A stretch of DNA of 64,000 nt from Allomuricauda sp. ARW1Y1 (GCF_013407935.1 NZ_JACBZU010000001.1:682001-746000); one strand, 5' to 3'. Shown: positions 43,571-51,599, numbered from the stretch's first letter. Translations and numbers: made by a program. Notes: generated by a model from the letters alone, not told the origin.

Positions 43571-45304
43571 ATGCTCAAAAGGATTTTCCCTTTTTTAAAC
43601 TGGATTACCCGCTATGACCGTTCAACCCTGTACGGTGACCTAGTGGCCGGATTTACCGTGGGCATTTTATTGATTCCACAAGGCATGGCCTATGCCATGA
43701 TTGCGGGGATGCCACCCATCTATGGTCTGTACGCAGCCTTGGTGCCTCAATTGGTGTATGCGCTTACAGGAACTTCGAGGCAATTGGCTGTCGGTCCCGT
43801 GGCAATGGACTCCTTATTGGTGGCAGCAGGGATTGGGGCCATGCAGTTGGCCAACATTCAGGACTATATTGCAGCAGTCATCTTTTTGACGCTTCTCATT
43901 GGACTTTTTCAACTGCTGTTGGGTATTTTAAAAATGGGCTTCTTTGTCAATTTTTTGTCCAAACCTGTTATCAGCGGATTTACCTCTGCGGCCGCAATTT
44001 TAATCGGTCTGGGACAATTAAAGCACATTCTAGGCGTGGATTTGCCCCAATCGGGTAAAATTTATGTGCTTCTGGGAAGTATTTTTGGGAGTCTCACGGA
44101 TATTCAGCCCCTGACCTTTGGCATAGGGATTTTGGTAATATTGATTATTGTTGGACTAAAAAAACTTAATAAAAAATTACCTGTACCCTTACTGGTCGTT
44201 GTTTTAGGAATAGCGTCGGTAGCTCTGTTGGGATTGGAGGCCAAGGGCATAAAAGTGGTCGGTGAAATACCACGGGGATTACCCAGTTTTCAACTACCCG
44301 GCATACAATGGGACGCGGTAGGACAGTTTTTGCCCATAGCCATTACCGTGGCACTATTTGGGTTTATGGAATCCATTTCAATAGCTAAAACTGTGGAGGA
44401 ACGCCACCCAGAATATGAGTTGGACCCCAACCAAGAACTTCGGGCATTGGGACTATCCAACATTCTTGGTTCGTTCTTTCAGTCATTTTCTGTTTCAGGA
44501 AGCTTTTCAAGAACAGCCATTAACGACCACTCCGGGGCACGCACCGGCATGGCACTGATTTTCAGTGCGCTCTTGGTAGCCGGGGTTTTATTGTTTTTGA
44601 CGCCGTTTTTCTACAATCTTCCTACCGTAGTGCTAGGGGCCATCATCATTGTTTCGGTGTTTGGACTTATCGATTTGAGGTACCCGCTGCAACTCTGGAA
44701 AAACCGGAAAGATGAGTTCCTATTGCTGATCGCCACCTTTTTGATGACTTTGTCCATTGGCCTTATCGAAGGAATCATCTTGGGAGTATTGCTCTCCCTT
44801 TTGTTGTTGGTCTACCGGATTTCCAACCCCCACATAGCGGTTTTGGGAAGAATCAAGGACACTACCTATTTTAAAAATGTGAACCGTTTTTCCGAAGATG
44901 TGGAAGTGTACGACGACAAGCTGATCATTCGCTTTGATGCACAACTGTATTTTGGGAACAAGGATTATTTCAAAAAGCAACTCTATCAACAAATTCAAAA
45001 GAAAGGCCCCCAGCTTAAGTTTATTATCCTGAACGCGGAGCCTATCAATTATATCGATAGCAGCGCTTCGGTAATGCTGGAACGAATTATTTTGGAACTT
45101 CGCGAGAAGGGAATCGAGTTTTTGATCGCTGGAGCCATTGGCCCGACTAGGGATATCCTGTATTCGAGTGGCATTATCGATATTTTGGGAGAGGAAAACT
45201 TATTTGCACAAACCTACGATGCCGTGGATTGCTGTAATAATCCTAAGGCATTGAGCAACATACAGAAAAAAGTGTCCCTACAATCAAAAACCAAGACTTT
45301 GTAA
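43571..45304 (+). CDS. SulP family anion permease with STAS domain
   Basis: 577 residues from the ATG at 43571 (an upstream TTG extends the frame by six codons but lies within the promoter). N-terminal Y-G-D-L-V-A-G-F-T-V-G-I-L-L-I-P-Q-G-M-A-Y-A is the SulP signature. About 10-12 membrane helices are followed by a cytoplasmic STAS domain from about residue 425 (L-I-I-R-F-D-A-Q-L-Y-F-G-N, Y-I-D-S-S-A-S). Substrate is likely sulfate or a related oxyanion such as sulfite. It is the first gene of the sulfur cluster. Confidence 0.92.
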   Translation: MLKRIFPFLNWITRYDRSTLYGDLVAGFTVGILLIPQGMAYAMIAGMPPIYGLYAALVPQLVYALTGTSRQLAVGPVAMDSLLVAAGIGAMQLANIQDYIAAVIFLTLLIGLFQLLLGILKMGFFVNFLSKPVISGFTSAAAILIGLGQLKHILGVDLPQSGKIYVLLGSIFGSLTDIQPLTFGIGILVILIIVGLKKLNKKLPVPLLVVVLGIASVALLGLEAKGIKVVGEIPRGLPSFQLPGIQWDAVGQFLPIAITVALFGFMESISIAKTVEERHPEYELDPNQELRALGLSNILGSFFQSFSVSGSFSRTAINDHSGARTGMALIFSALLVAGVLLFLTPFFYNLPTVVLGAIIIVSVFGLIDLRYPLQLWKNRKDEFLLLIATFLMTLSIGLIEGIILGVLLSLLLLVYRISNPHIAVLGRIKDTTYFKNVNRFSEDVEVYDDKLIIRFDAQLYFGNKDYFKKQLYQQIQKKGPQLKFIILNAEPINYIDSSASVMLERIILELREKGIEFLIAGAIGPTRDILYSSGIIDILGEENLFAQTYDAVDCCNNPKALSNIQKKVSLQSKTKTL

Positions 45305-45344
45305 CTTTGGTCACCGAAGTTTAGGACGTAGAATCGTATTTTTG
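45300..45344 (+). promoter_or_regulatory. Crp/Fnr-type operator and promoter of the MBL-rhodanese gene
   Basis: TGTAAC-TTTG-GTCAC at 45300-45314, centre 45307.5, and a -7 box TATTTTTG at 45337-45344, 29.5 bases apart. The operator overlaps the stop codon of the upstream SulP gene. Confidence 0.75.
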
Positions 45345-45360
45345 ATAAAAACCACAAGAG

Positions 45361-46770
45361 ATGAAAATTGAACAGATTTATACAGGTTGCCTTGCACAAG
45401 GTGCCTACTACATAGAAAGCAATGGCGAAGCTGCCATAATTGATCCTTTACGAGAGGTGGACCCTTACATAAAAACCGCCAAGGAAAACGGGGCAAAGAT
45501 CAAATACATTTTTGAGACCCACTTCCATGCCGATTTTGTAAGCGGCCACTTGACCCTATCCAAAGAAACGGGAGCACCCATAGTGTATGGTCCGACCGCG
45601 GAACCCTCTTTTGATGCCATTATTGCAGAAGATGGACAAGAGTTTCAGTTGGGCAATATTACCATTGTTGCGCTACATACACCGGGTCACACCATGGAAA
45701 GCACTACTTTTTTATTGCGGGACGAGCATGGGAAAGACCATGCCATATTTAGTGGCGACACTTTGTTCTTGGGTGATGTAGGTCGGCCAGATTTGGCACA
45801 AAAAGCGGCCCACATGACACAGGAAGAGTTGGCAGGTACACTGTTCGATAGCCTAAGAACCAAAATTATGCCCTTGGCCGATGACGTAATCGTTTATCCC
45901 GCCCACGGAGCCGGTTCCGCTTGCGGAAAAAATATGATGAAAGAAACGGTAGATACTCTGGGCAATCAGAAAAAAATGAATTATGCCCTGAGGGCAGACA
46001 TGACCAGGGATGAATTCATCAAAGAGGTGACCGATGGATTGTTGCCACCGCCACAGTACTTCCCGCTCAATGTAAAAATGAACAAGGAAGGCTACGAGGA
46101 TATCGACAAAATATTGGAAAGGGGAACCCAGGCCCTAACACCGGAAGCTTTTGAGGTGGCAGCGAACGAAACAGGAGCCATTGTGCTGGACGTCCGTCAT
46201 CAGGACGATTTTGCCAAAGGACATGTGCCACGGTCCATTTTCATCGGGTTGGACGGTAGTTTTGCCCCATGGGTAGGCGCATTGGTCGCCGATGTAAAGC
46301 AGCCCATCCTTTTGGTAACACCAGAAGGAAGGGAAGAGGAGACCATCACCCGATTATCACGTGTTGGTTTTGACCACACCTTGGGTTACCTAAAGGGCGG
46401 AATCGATGCTTGGAAATCAGCCGGGAAGGAAGTGGACACCGTAGAAAGCGTTAGTGCCGAAGAGTTGAAAAAACGAATTGAAAACGGGGTACCGGTGTAC
46501 GATGTGCGAAAAGAAACCGAATTCCAAGCCGAGCATGTGGAAAATGCCCACTTGACCCCCTTGGATTACATCAACGACCACTTATCGGAATTTCCGGAGA
46601 AAGAGACTTTTTATGTGCACTGCGCCGGGGGATATCGCAGTATGATTGCTTCCTCCATATTGAAGAGTAGGGGAATCCACAATTTAGTTGATGTTGCCGG
46701 TGGTTTTGCAGATATCAAAAAAGCGGGTATACCGGTTACCGATTATGTATGCCCTACAACTTTGAAATAA
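45361..46770 (+). CDS. MBL-fold persulfide dioxygenase-like protein fused to two rhodanese domains
   Basis: 469 residues. The MBL domain (1-240) has T-H-F-H-A-D-F near residue 58, G-H-T-M-E near 113 and F-S-G-D-T-L-F near 133, giving the mononuclear iron site of ETHE1-like persulfide dioxygenases (the second-site His is Phe, as expected). The first rhodanese domain (from 255) lacks Cys at its loop (V-T-P-E-G-R-E). The second has the active Cys in H-C-A-G-G-Y-R-S near residue 425. It likely oxidises glutathione or protein persulfides to sulfite. It has its own Crp/Fnr-type promoter. Confidence 0.9.
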   Translation: MKIEQIYTGCLAQGAYYIESNGEAAIIDPLREVDPYIKTAKENGAKIKYIFETHFHADFVSGHLTLSKETGAPIVYGPTAEPSFDAIIAEDGQEFQLGNITIVALHTPGHTMESTTFLLRDEHGKDHAIFSGDTLFLGDVGRPDLAQKAAHMTQEELAGTLFDSLRTKIMPLADDVIVYPAHGAGSACGKNMMKETVDTLGNQKKMNYALRADMTRDEFIKEVTDGLLPPPQYFPLNVKMNKEGYEDIDKILERGTQALTPEAFEVAANETGAIVLDVRHQDDFAKGHVPRSIFIGLDGSFAPWVGALVADVKQPILLVTPEGREEETITRLSRVGFDHTLGYLKGGIDAWKSAGKEVDTVESVSAEELKKRIENGVPVYDVRKETEFQAEHVENAHLTPLDYINDHLSEFPEKETFYVHCAGGYRSMIASSILKSRGIHNLVDVAGGFADIKKAGIPVTDYVCPTTLK

Positions 46771-46810
46771 GGTGCTTACCTCGGAAATAATCTCAAAAAA
46801 GTTCGGGTTG

Positions 46811-46855
46811 TGTAACCATCGTTACTGACGGCATAGATTGTTTGGGATACTTTAG
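46811..46855 (+). promoter_or_regulatory. Crp/Fnr-type operator and promoter of the rhodanese gene
   Basis: Perfect palindrome GTAAC-CATC-GTTAC at 46812-46825, centre 46818.5; -7 box TACTTTAG (one mismatch to TAnnTTTG) at 46848-46855, 29.5 bases away. Confidence 0.78.
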
Positions 46856-46875
46856 TGTCTCAAAATAAAGATACT

Positions 46876-47220
46876 ATGTCAATATTCAGTTTTTTGTTTA
46901 AAGAACAAACCTTGCCAGATGAAATTAAGATTCTGGACCGCGAAGCATATAAAGAAGCCATTTCCAAAGGTAAAGTACAGCTGGTGGATGTGAGGACCAA
47001 AAGAGAGTTTGCGTCCGGCCACATTAAAGGAGCCAAGAACATCGATTTTTTCCAAGGTTCTGCTTTTGATGCTTCCGTTGCCGAAATGAAAAAGGATACT
47101 CCCCTTTATATCTATTGTCAATCTGGGAATAGAAGCCAAAGAGCTGCCAAAAGATTGGTGGAACTTGGTTTTTCAAAAATATATGATCTAAGGGGCGGCT
47201 ATAGCGCTTGGAGTTATTAA
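46876..47220 (+). CDS. single-domain rhodanese
   Basis: 114 residues from the ATG at 46876; a GTG at 46855 opens the frame earlier but sits in the -7 box. The rhodanese fold shows V-D-V-R-T-K-R-E-F-A-S-G-H-I-K-G-A and the active loop I-Y-C-Q-S-G-N-R-S with the catalytic Cys near residue 85. It passes sulfane sulfur to an acceptor or feeds the persulfide dioxygenase. First gene of the operon with the HMA protein and the cytochrome/DUF3365 gene. Confidence 0.93.
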   Translation: MSIFSFLFKEQTLPDEIKILDREAYKEAISKGKVQLVDVRTKREFASGHIKGAKNIDFFQGSAFDASVAEMKKDTPLYIYCQSGNRSQRAAKRLVELGFSKIYDLRGGYSAWSY

Positions 47221-47235
47221 TCGGAACAAAAGCAG

Positions 47236-47508
47236 ATGAGAACAACGTTTCAAGTGCAAAATCTAAAGTGTGGCGGATGTGCAAAGACCATATCCAACAA
47301 ACTTTCAGGCATAAAAGAAATTAAAGAGGTGATTGTGGAGAAGGACAGCTCATCGGTTAGCTTTGACCATCAAAGCGCCGATGAGGCTTCCTTAGTTAAA
47401 GAGGCCCTCAAGCGCATGGGATATCCCACAATAGATGATGAAAACGGTTTTATGGACAAGGCAAAATCGTTTGTAAGCTGTGCTAGTGGTAAAATGTCCA
47501 ACTCATGA
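47236..47508 (+). CDS. heavy-metal-associated (HMA) domain protein
   Basis: 90 residues. A ferredoxin-like HMA domain with the metal motif K-C-G-G-C-A-K-T at residues 12-19, followed by V-I-V-E-K-D-S-S-S-V-S-F-D. The C-terminal tail S-C-A-S-G-K is unusual. It would bind a soft metal such as Cu(I) and is likely a small cytoplasmic chaperone. It is 15 bases after the rhodanese, and its TGA overlaps an ATG of the next gene. Confidence 0.85.
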   Translation: MRTTFQVQNLKCGGCAKTISNKLSGIKEIKEVIVEKDSSSVSFDHQSADEASLVKEALKRMGYPTIDDENGFMDKAKSFVSCASGKMSNS

Positions 47509-48506
47509 GATTTTTCCTTGATTTCCATAACGGTCTTTTTACTCGTGCTGTCCTGCAAACAGGGACCAAAAACTTCGGACGGAGAAGTCTCTGAACCGAT
47601 GGCCAAAACGCCTCTAAACTAGAGGAAGGGAAAGTATTGATGGAGAATCAATGTTACCTATGCCATAATCCGTCCGCACCCCAGAACGGACAACGTATTG
47701 GCCCCCCAATGGTAGCGATTAAGGCCCATTATTTGGAAAATTATAAGGAACGGGACGCTTTTGTGAAAGCCATTCAGGCCTTTGTGAAATCACCGTCTGA
47801 GGACAAGACACAAATGCGTGGTGCTGTCCGAAGGTTTGGATTGATGCCAGCCCAACAGTTTCCAGAAGATGAGGTAAGAAAGATTGCCGAGTACATGTTC
47901 GATTACCAAATTGAGGAACCTGAATGGTTCAAATCCCATTGGATGGACCGAGAAGGGGATTCCCTTTACAACCGAGGTAAAAAGCCGGAAACGTTCCAAG
48001 CCGAAACGGGCGCAAAGGAATTGGGAATGCATTATGCGATGGAGACCAAAAAAGTGCTTGGTAAAAATCTAATGGGTACCATTCAAAATGAGGGGGTAGA
48101 AGCAGCCTTGGCTTTTTGTAATGAAAGGGCCTACCCGCTGACCGATAGTATGTCTACCAACTTCCATGCGCGCATCAAAAGGGTATCGGATAAACCTCGA
48201 AATCCAAACAATCAAGCTAATGACATAGAATTGGCGCACATCGAAACGTTCAAAGCTCAGGTTTCAAAAGGTTTGTCGGTTGAACCCATTCTTAGGGAAG
48301 AGAACGGAAAAGTATTCTTCTATTATCCCATCGTAACCAACACCATGTGTTTAAACTGTCACGGAACCCCAGAACAACAAATAACTCCAAAAGTATACGA
48401 AAGCCTATCCGAACTGTATCCCCAAGATAAGGCCATAGGTTATGGGCCTGACGAAGTACGGGGTATCTGGAGTATTGTTTTTGATGCGCCGAAGAAGATG
48501 GATTAA
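47505..48506 (+). pseudogene. lipoprotein c-type cytochrome with DUF3365 domain, apparently frameshifted
   Basis: The long open frame (47637/47640-48506, 289 residues) has two heme motifs C-Y-L-C-H (residue 6) and C-L-N-C-H (residue 233) and a DUF3365 (Tll0287-like) sensor region, but begins right before the first heme with no signal peptide. Upstream, an ATG at 47505 overlapping the HMA stop (ATGA) begins R-F-F-L, and one base shift at about 47519 gives I-S-I-T-V-F-L-L-V-L-S-C, a lipobox, in frame +1. A second shift at about 47594 returns to the heme frame. The two shifts compensate. Exported and membrane-tethered in its ancestor, it is either inactivated or affected by sequence error. Confidence 0.68.
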
Positions 48507-49411
48507 TGTCGCTTTTTTGGTTTTTTGAAACCATAGGTCAATTGGCCCCAGAACCCTTTGGGAAGAGTTTCATCTCCAGGGAACCCCAATTCGATTTGAC
48601 CACCGCTTTCCGGAATATAATTGGTTCTGAAAATATAATCCCAGATGCTAAGACTGATGCCAAAATTTACCCCGTGAGAGCCTTTGGGAATGGTGTAGGC
48701 ATGGTGATAGAGGTGCATCACCGGATTGTTCAAAATATATTTGAGCGGACCATAGGTAAGTTTTATGTTCGCATGGTTAAAATGTCCGATGGCGATGGCG
48801 GCAAAATGCACAATATAGGCCTGTTCGGGCTCAAAACCGCCCAGAACCATCACGCCCAAAGTTTTTAGTGGTTTGTAAAGGATATTTTCCATCCAATGAA
48901 AACGCAGATGGGCCGCGAACCCCATTTCCTTTACGCTATGGTGCACTTTGTGGAATTCCCATAAAACCGGGTACCTGTGCAACAAAACATGGGTGAACCA
49001 CTGTACAAAATCGAGCACCACAAAAAAGAGGAGCAATTGCAACCACTGGGGCCAGTTTGCCATATCCACAACCGCCAAAGTTTGCGCATTGATGCCCATG
49101 TCGGAAAACAGAACACCCAATAGTTTGTAGACCCCACTGATAACGATGGCAAACACAAAAAAGTTAAAAAACATGTAAAAGGCATCCAGCCAAAAGTCTT
49201 TTCTGAAAATGGACTGTTGCTTGCGCCAAGGGAAAAGAATCTCCAATCCCCAGACCAACAAAGAGATAATGATCAATCCCCAGAAATAATTGGTGTACCA
49301 GGGAACATCAAAAATAATGGACCTCCAAGTCCAGTGAACCGTTCCTAAAAATCCATTGATAAGGGCATCCAAATAATCCAACATACTCCAAATTTGTCGA
49401 GCAAACAGCAT
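48503..49411 (-). CDS. sterol desaturase/fatty acid hydroxylase family membrane protein
   Basis: About 302 residues from the ATG at 49411; an in-frame TTG precedes it. Four to five hydrophobic segments, and the histidine clusters of the fatty-acid-hydroxylase family: H-V-L-L-H near residue 142, H-K-V-H-H-S near residue 156 and H-L-Y-H-H-A near residue 230. These bind a di-iron centre. Substrate unknown, probably a lipid. It reads away from the DUF2892 gene and shares the palindromic operator at 49458-49471 with it. Its stop overlaps that of the broken cytochrome gene. Confidence 0.85.
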   Translation of the reverse strand: MLFARQIWSMLDYLDALINGFLGTVHWTWRSIIFDVPWYTNYFWGLIIISLLVWGLEILFPWRKQQSIFRKDFWLDAFYMFFNFFVFAIVISGVYKLLGVLFSDMGINAQTLAVVDMANWPQWLQLLLFFVVLDFVQWFTHVLLHRYPVLWEFHKVHHSVKEMGFAAHLRFHWMENILYKPLKTLGVMVLGGFEPEQAYIVHFAAIAIGHFNHANIKLTYGPLKYILNNPVMHLYHHAYTIPKGSHGVNFGISLSIWDYIFRTNYIPESGGQIELGFPGDETLPKGFWGQLTYGFKKPKKRH

Positions 49412-49427
49412 CAAACTTATTCAATAT

Positions 49428-49501
49428 CAAAAATACTTTAAAAATAATACCGTCTGTGTAACCAAGGTTACTATGGTTGATTCCATGAAACCTTATTTTT
49501 G
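49428..49501. promoter_or_regulatory. divergent promoter pair around one Crp/Fnr-type operator
   Basis: Perfect palindrome GTAAC-CAAG-GTTAC at 49458-49471 (centre 49464.5). On the plus strand a -7 box TATTTTTG starts at 49494, and on the minus strand an identical TATTTTTG starts at 49435. Both are exactly 29.5 bases from the centre. Confidence 0.85.
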
Positions 49502-49588
49502 AGGTAATCCTTTGATAATCAAAAAAAGGATATGCAAGCTGAGCCAATTTTTGGTAATTTGTATGGTACTAATCTTAAACTATCCATT

Positions 49589-49795
49589 ATGAAAAAAAAC
49601 ATGGGCGGTGCAGACCGTACAATCCGGATTCTCCTTGCACTAGGTGTAGGGGCGTTGTATTACTTTAATGTGATAACAGGAACATTGGCCTATGTGCTAT
49701 TAGCGTTGGCGGCCATATTTGTTTTAACAAGCTTTATTAGTTTTTGCCCGTTGTATACCCTGTTTGGGATTAATACGTGCAAGGTCAAGAACTAG
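49589..49795 (+). CDS. DUF2892 (YgaP-like) small membrane protein
   Basis: 68 residues from the ATG at 49589. It begins K-K-N-M-G-G-A-D-R-T-I-R, the DUF2892 signature, followed by two membrane helices and a C-terminal C-P-L-Y-T-L-F-G-I-N-T-C with two cysteines. DUF2892 is often fused to or next to rhodanese domains and helps in sulfane-sulfur handling at the membrane. It has its own Crp/Fnr-type promoter and a terminator. Confidence 0.9.
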   Translation: MKKNMGGADRTIRILLALGVGALYYFNVITGTLAYVLLALAAIFVLTSFISFCPLYTLFGINTCKVKN

Positions 49796-49820
49796 GTTTT
49801 TTTGGTTGGTTGATAAAAGA

Positions 49821-49848
49821 AGCCGCTCCTAAAAGGGCGGCTTTTTTA
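49821..49848 (+). terminator. terminator after the DUF2892 gene
   Basis: Stem AGCCGCTC/GGGCGGCT (one G-T pair) with a short A-rich loop, then a T-run at 49842-49847. Confidence 0.8.
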
Positions 49849-49906
49849 GTAAACAGACCGCGGTCCATTCATTAATGCTCAAAAAGGTAAGCTTAGGTGT
49901 GGCAAT

Positions 49907-49951
49907 TATGAGAATTATCATATTATCAAAAGGATGAAGCCTGTACATTTG
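49907..49951 (+). promoter_or_regulatory. promoter with a second type of Crp/Fnr-like palindrome
   Basis: TATGA-N6-TCATA at 49907-49922 (centre 49914.5) and a perfect -7 box TACATTTG at 49944-49951, again 29.5 bases apart. The half-site is ATGA rather than GTAA, close to the FNR half-site TTGA. Confidence 0.68.
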
Positions 49952-49975
49952 AACCAAACTTAAAACCAATACATC

Positions 49976-50113
49976 GTGAAATCGTTAATCAATATTCCAC
50001 TGGTATCCTGGGAAAACGGCATTTGGATGATAGGTGTGTTCGCACTGGTGGTCGTAGTTCTGGTAATTGCAGTTTTTGCCCTGATGAACAGCGACAAAAA
50101 CAAACCGTCCTAA
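49976..50113 (+). CDS. 45-residue single-pass membrane peptide
   Basis: Opens with GTG at 49976 (K-S-L-I-N-I-P-L-V-S-W-E-N-G) and continues into one hydrophobic helix (residues 17-36, rich in V), ending N-S-D-K-N-K-P-S. Not a known family to me. It is flanked by its own Crp/Fnr-like promoter and by a terminator at 50187, which supports a real gene. A single-helix peptide of this size may help a membrane complex. Confidence 0.6.
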   Translation: MKSLINIPLVSWENGIWMIGVFALVVVVLVIAVFALMNSDKNKPS

Positions 50114-50186
50114 GGGTATCCATGTTTGTCCAAACCCATTATTAAATGGGGTTGAACCAGTTATTCTTCTGATAGTAAAAGAAATA

Positions 50187-50212
50187 GGGAGGCCATTGTG
50201 CCTCCTAATTTT
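50187..50212 (+). terminator. terminator after the 45-residue gene
   Basis: Stem GGGAGGC/GCCTCCT (50187-50193 with 50200-50206), loop CATTGT, then an AT-rich tail AATTTT. Confidence 0.65.
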
Positions 50213-50225
50213 ATATATAAGCCAA

Positions 50226-50270
50226 GGTAACTAATGTTACTGTGAAAGCGGTGTTGCCACTCTAATTTTG
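50226..50270 (+). promoter_or_regulatory. Crp/Fnr-type operator and promoter of the TolC-RND operon
   Basis: Perfect palindrome GTAAC-TAAT-GTTAC at 50227-50240 (centre 50233.5) and a perfect -7 box TAATTTTG at 50263-50270, 29.5 bases apart. Confidence 0.82.
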
Positions 50271-50288
50271 CCTCAAAATAAAAAAACA

Positions 50289-51593
50289 ATGAGGCATATA
50301 TTCACATGTATTATTGCATTGGGTTTTATGCAGCTGACACTCGCTCAGGACCATATCAATATTTCTCTGGAAGACGTATTGGCCAAGGTACAGGAGTCCA
50401 ACAGCAGCATAAAGGTTTCTGAGCAGGAAGCCCAAATGGCCAAATACGATTATAGGTTTTCCAATTCCATCTTTTTACCACAAATTGCTGTATCGCACAC
50501 TGGATTGGCGACCACCAACCCTTTGATGGCCTTTGGTTCCAAACTCAACCAAGCCATATTGACGCAAGCAGATTTTAACCCTGTGCTTTTAAACGATCCC
50601 GATCAAGTAGAAAACTACGCCACCATAGTTTCGGTGGAACAGCCCTTGATCAATTTGGATGGCTTTTACCAGCGCAAAGCGGCAAAAACTACCATGGAGG
50701 CCAAAGAACTCCAAGCAGTTCGAACCCGCGACTATTTGGATTTTGAAGCTAGGAAGGCCTTTGGGCAATTACAATTGGCCCACAGAGCCGTAGCGGTTAT
50801 GGAAAAAGCTTTTGAAGCTGCCAATGCCAACTTGAAGATGGCGCAGAACAGCTATGATCAAGGATTACTTCAAAAATCGGATTTGTTGGAGGTAAAAGTC
50901 CGGGTCACCGAGGTTGCCGACCAATTGAAAACAGCCAAGAGCAACGTGCAAAATGCGTCGGATTATCTAGCATTTTTGATGAACGAAGAAGGAACCGTGG
51001 TTTACGAACCATCCGAAGAACTGGTGCCGGACAGGCTAGGAGAAACCTTGGAAGGCTGTCTGGAAAACAGGGCAGATGTGAAAGCTATGGATTTGGTGTC
51101 AGAAGCCTACAAGGCCAACATGAAGGCGGACAACATGACCTTTCTACCGCGACTGAACGCTTTTGCCAGTTACGAAATGTACGATGATCAAATTTTTCAG
51201 GCCGATGCCAAAGGATACATTATTGGGGCAAGTTTGAGCTGGGATGTGTTTAAGGGATCCCAACGATTTGCCAAAGCAGGAAAGAGCAAAACAAGCTATG
51301 AAAAGGCGAAACAGGAATACGAACAGTACGTTGCCAAAAGTACTATGGAGCTTCAACGCACCAAACGGATGGTCGAAGATGCCGAGAGCCGCCTCCAGAC
51401 CTCAAAATTGGCTATGGAGCAATCCGAAGAAGCACTGCGGATACGCACCAACAGATTCAAGGAAGGACTCGAGAAAACAACCGATTTATTGATGGCCGAA
51501 GCCACCTTTGCCGAAAAGCAATTGGCGTACTATCAAACCATTTTTGAATATAATCAAGCACAATACTTATTGACATTTTTAACCAAAGAATAA
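50289..51593 (+). CDS. TolC-family outer membrane efflux protein
   Basis: 434 residues from the ATG at 50289; the frame opens earlier at a TTG in the -7 box. A signal peptide (CIIALGFMQLTLAQ) precedes the TolC-type coiled-coil repeat (S-L-E-D-V-L-A-K-V-Q-E-S-N-S-S-I-K, then the second half with A-D-V-K-A-M-D-L-V-S-E-A-Y-K). It forms the outer-membrane tunnel for the RND pump encoded by the following two genes. First gene of the operon. Confidence 0.92.
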   Translation: MRHIFTCIIALGFMQLTLAQDHINISLEDVLAKVQESNSSIKVSEQEAQMAKYDYRFSNSIFLPQIAVSHTGLATTNPLMAFGSKLNQAILTQADFNPVLLNDPDQVENYATIVSVEQPLINLDGFYQRKAAKTTMEAKELQAVRTRDYLDFEARKAFGQLQLAHRAVAVMEKAFEAANANLKMAQNSYDQGLLQKSDLLEVKVRVTEVADQLKTAKSNVQNASDYLAFLMNEEGTVVYEPSEELVPDRLGETLEGCLENRADVKAMDLVSEAYKANMKADNMTFLPRLNAFASYEMYDDQIFQADAKGYIIGASLSWDVFKGSQRFAKAGKSKTSYEKAKQEYEQYVAKSTMELQRTKRMVEDAESRLQTSKLAMEQSEEALRIRTNRFKEGLEKTTDLLMAEATFAEKQLAYYQTIFEYNQAQYLLTFLTKE

Positions 51594-51599
51594 TTCAAG

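Noticed and set aside
47592..47600. Programmed ribosomal frameshift in the cytochrome gene
   Set aside because: No slippery heptamer or strong downstream hairpin is visible at either shift point.
49887..49900. GTAAG-CTTA-GGTGT as a further operator copy
   Set aside because: Right arm matches poorly and no -7 box is found at the required distance; the perfect TATGA palindrome next to it fits the promoter better.
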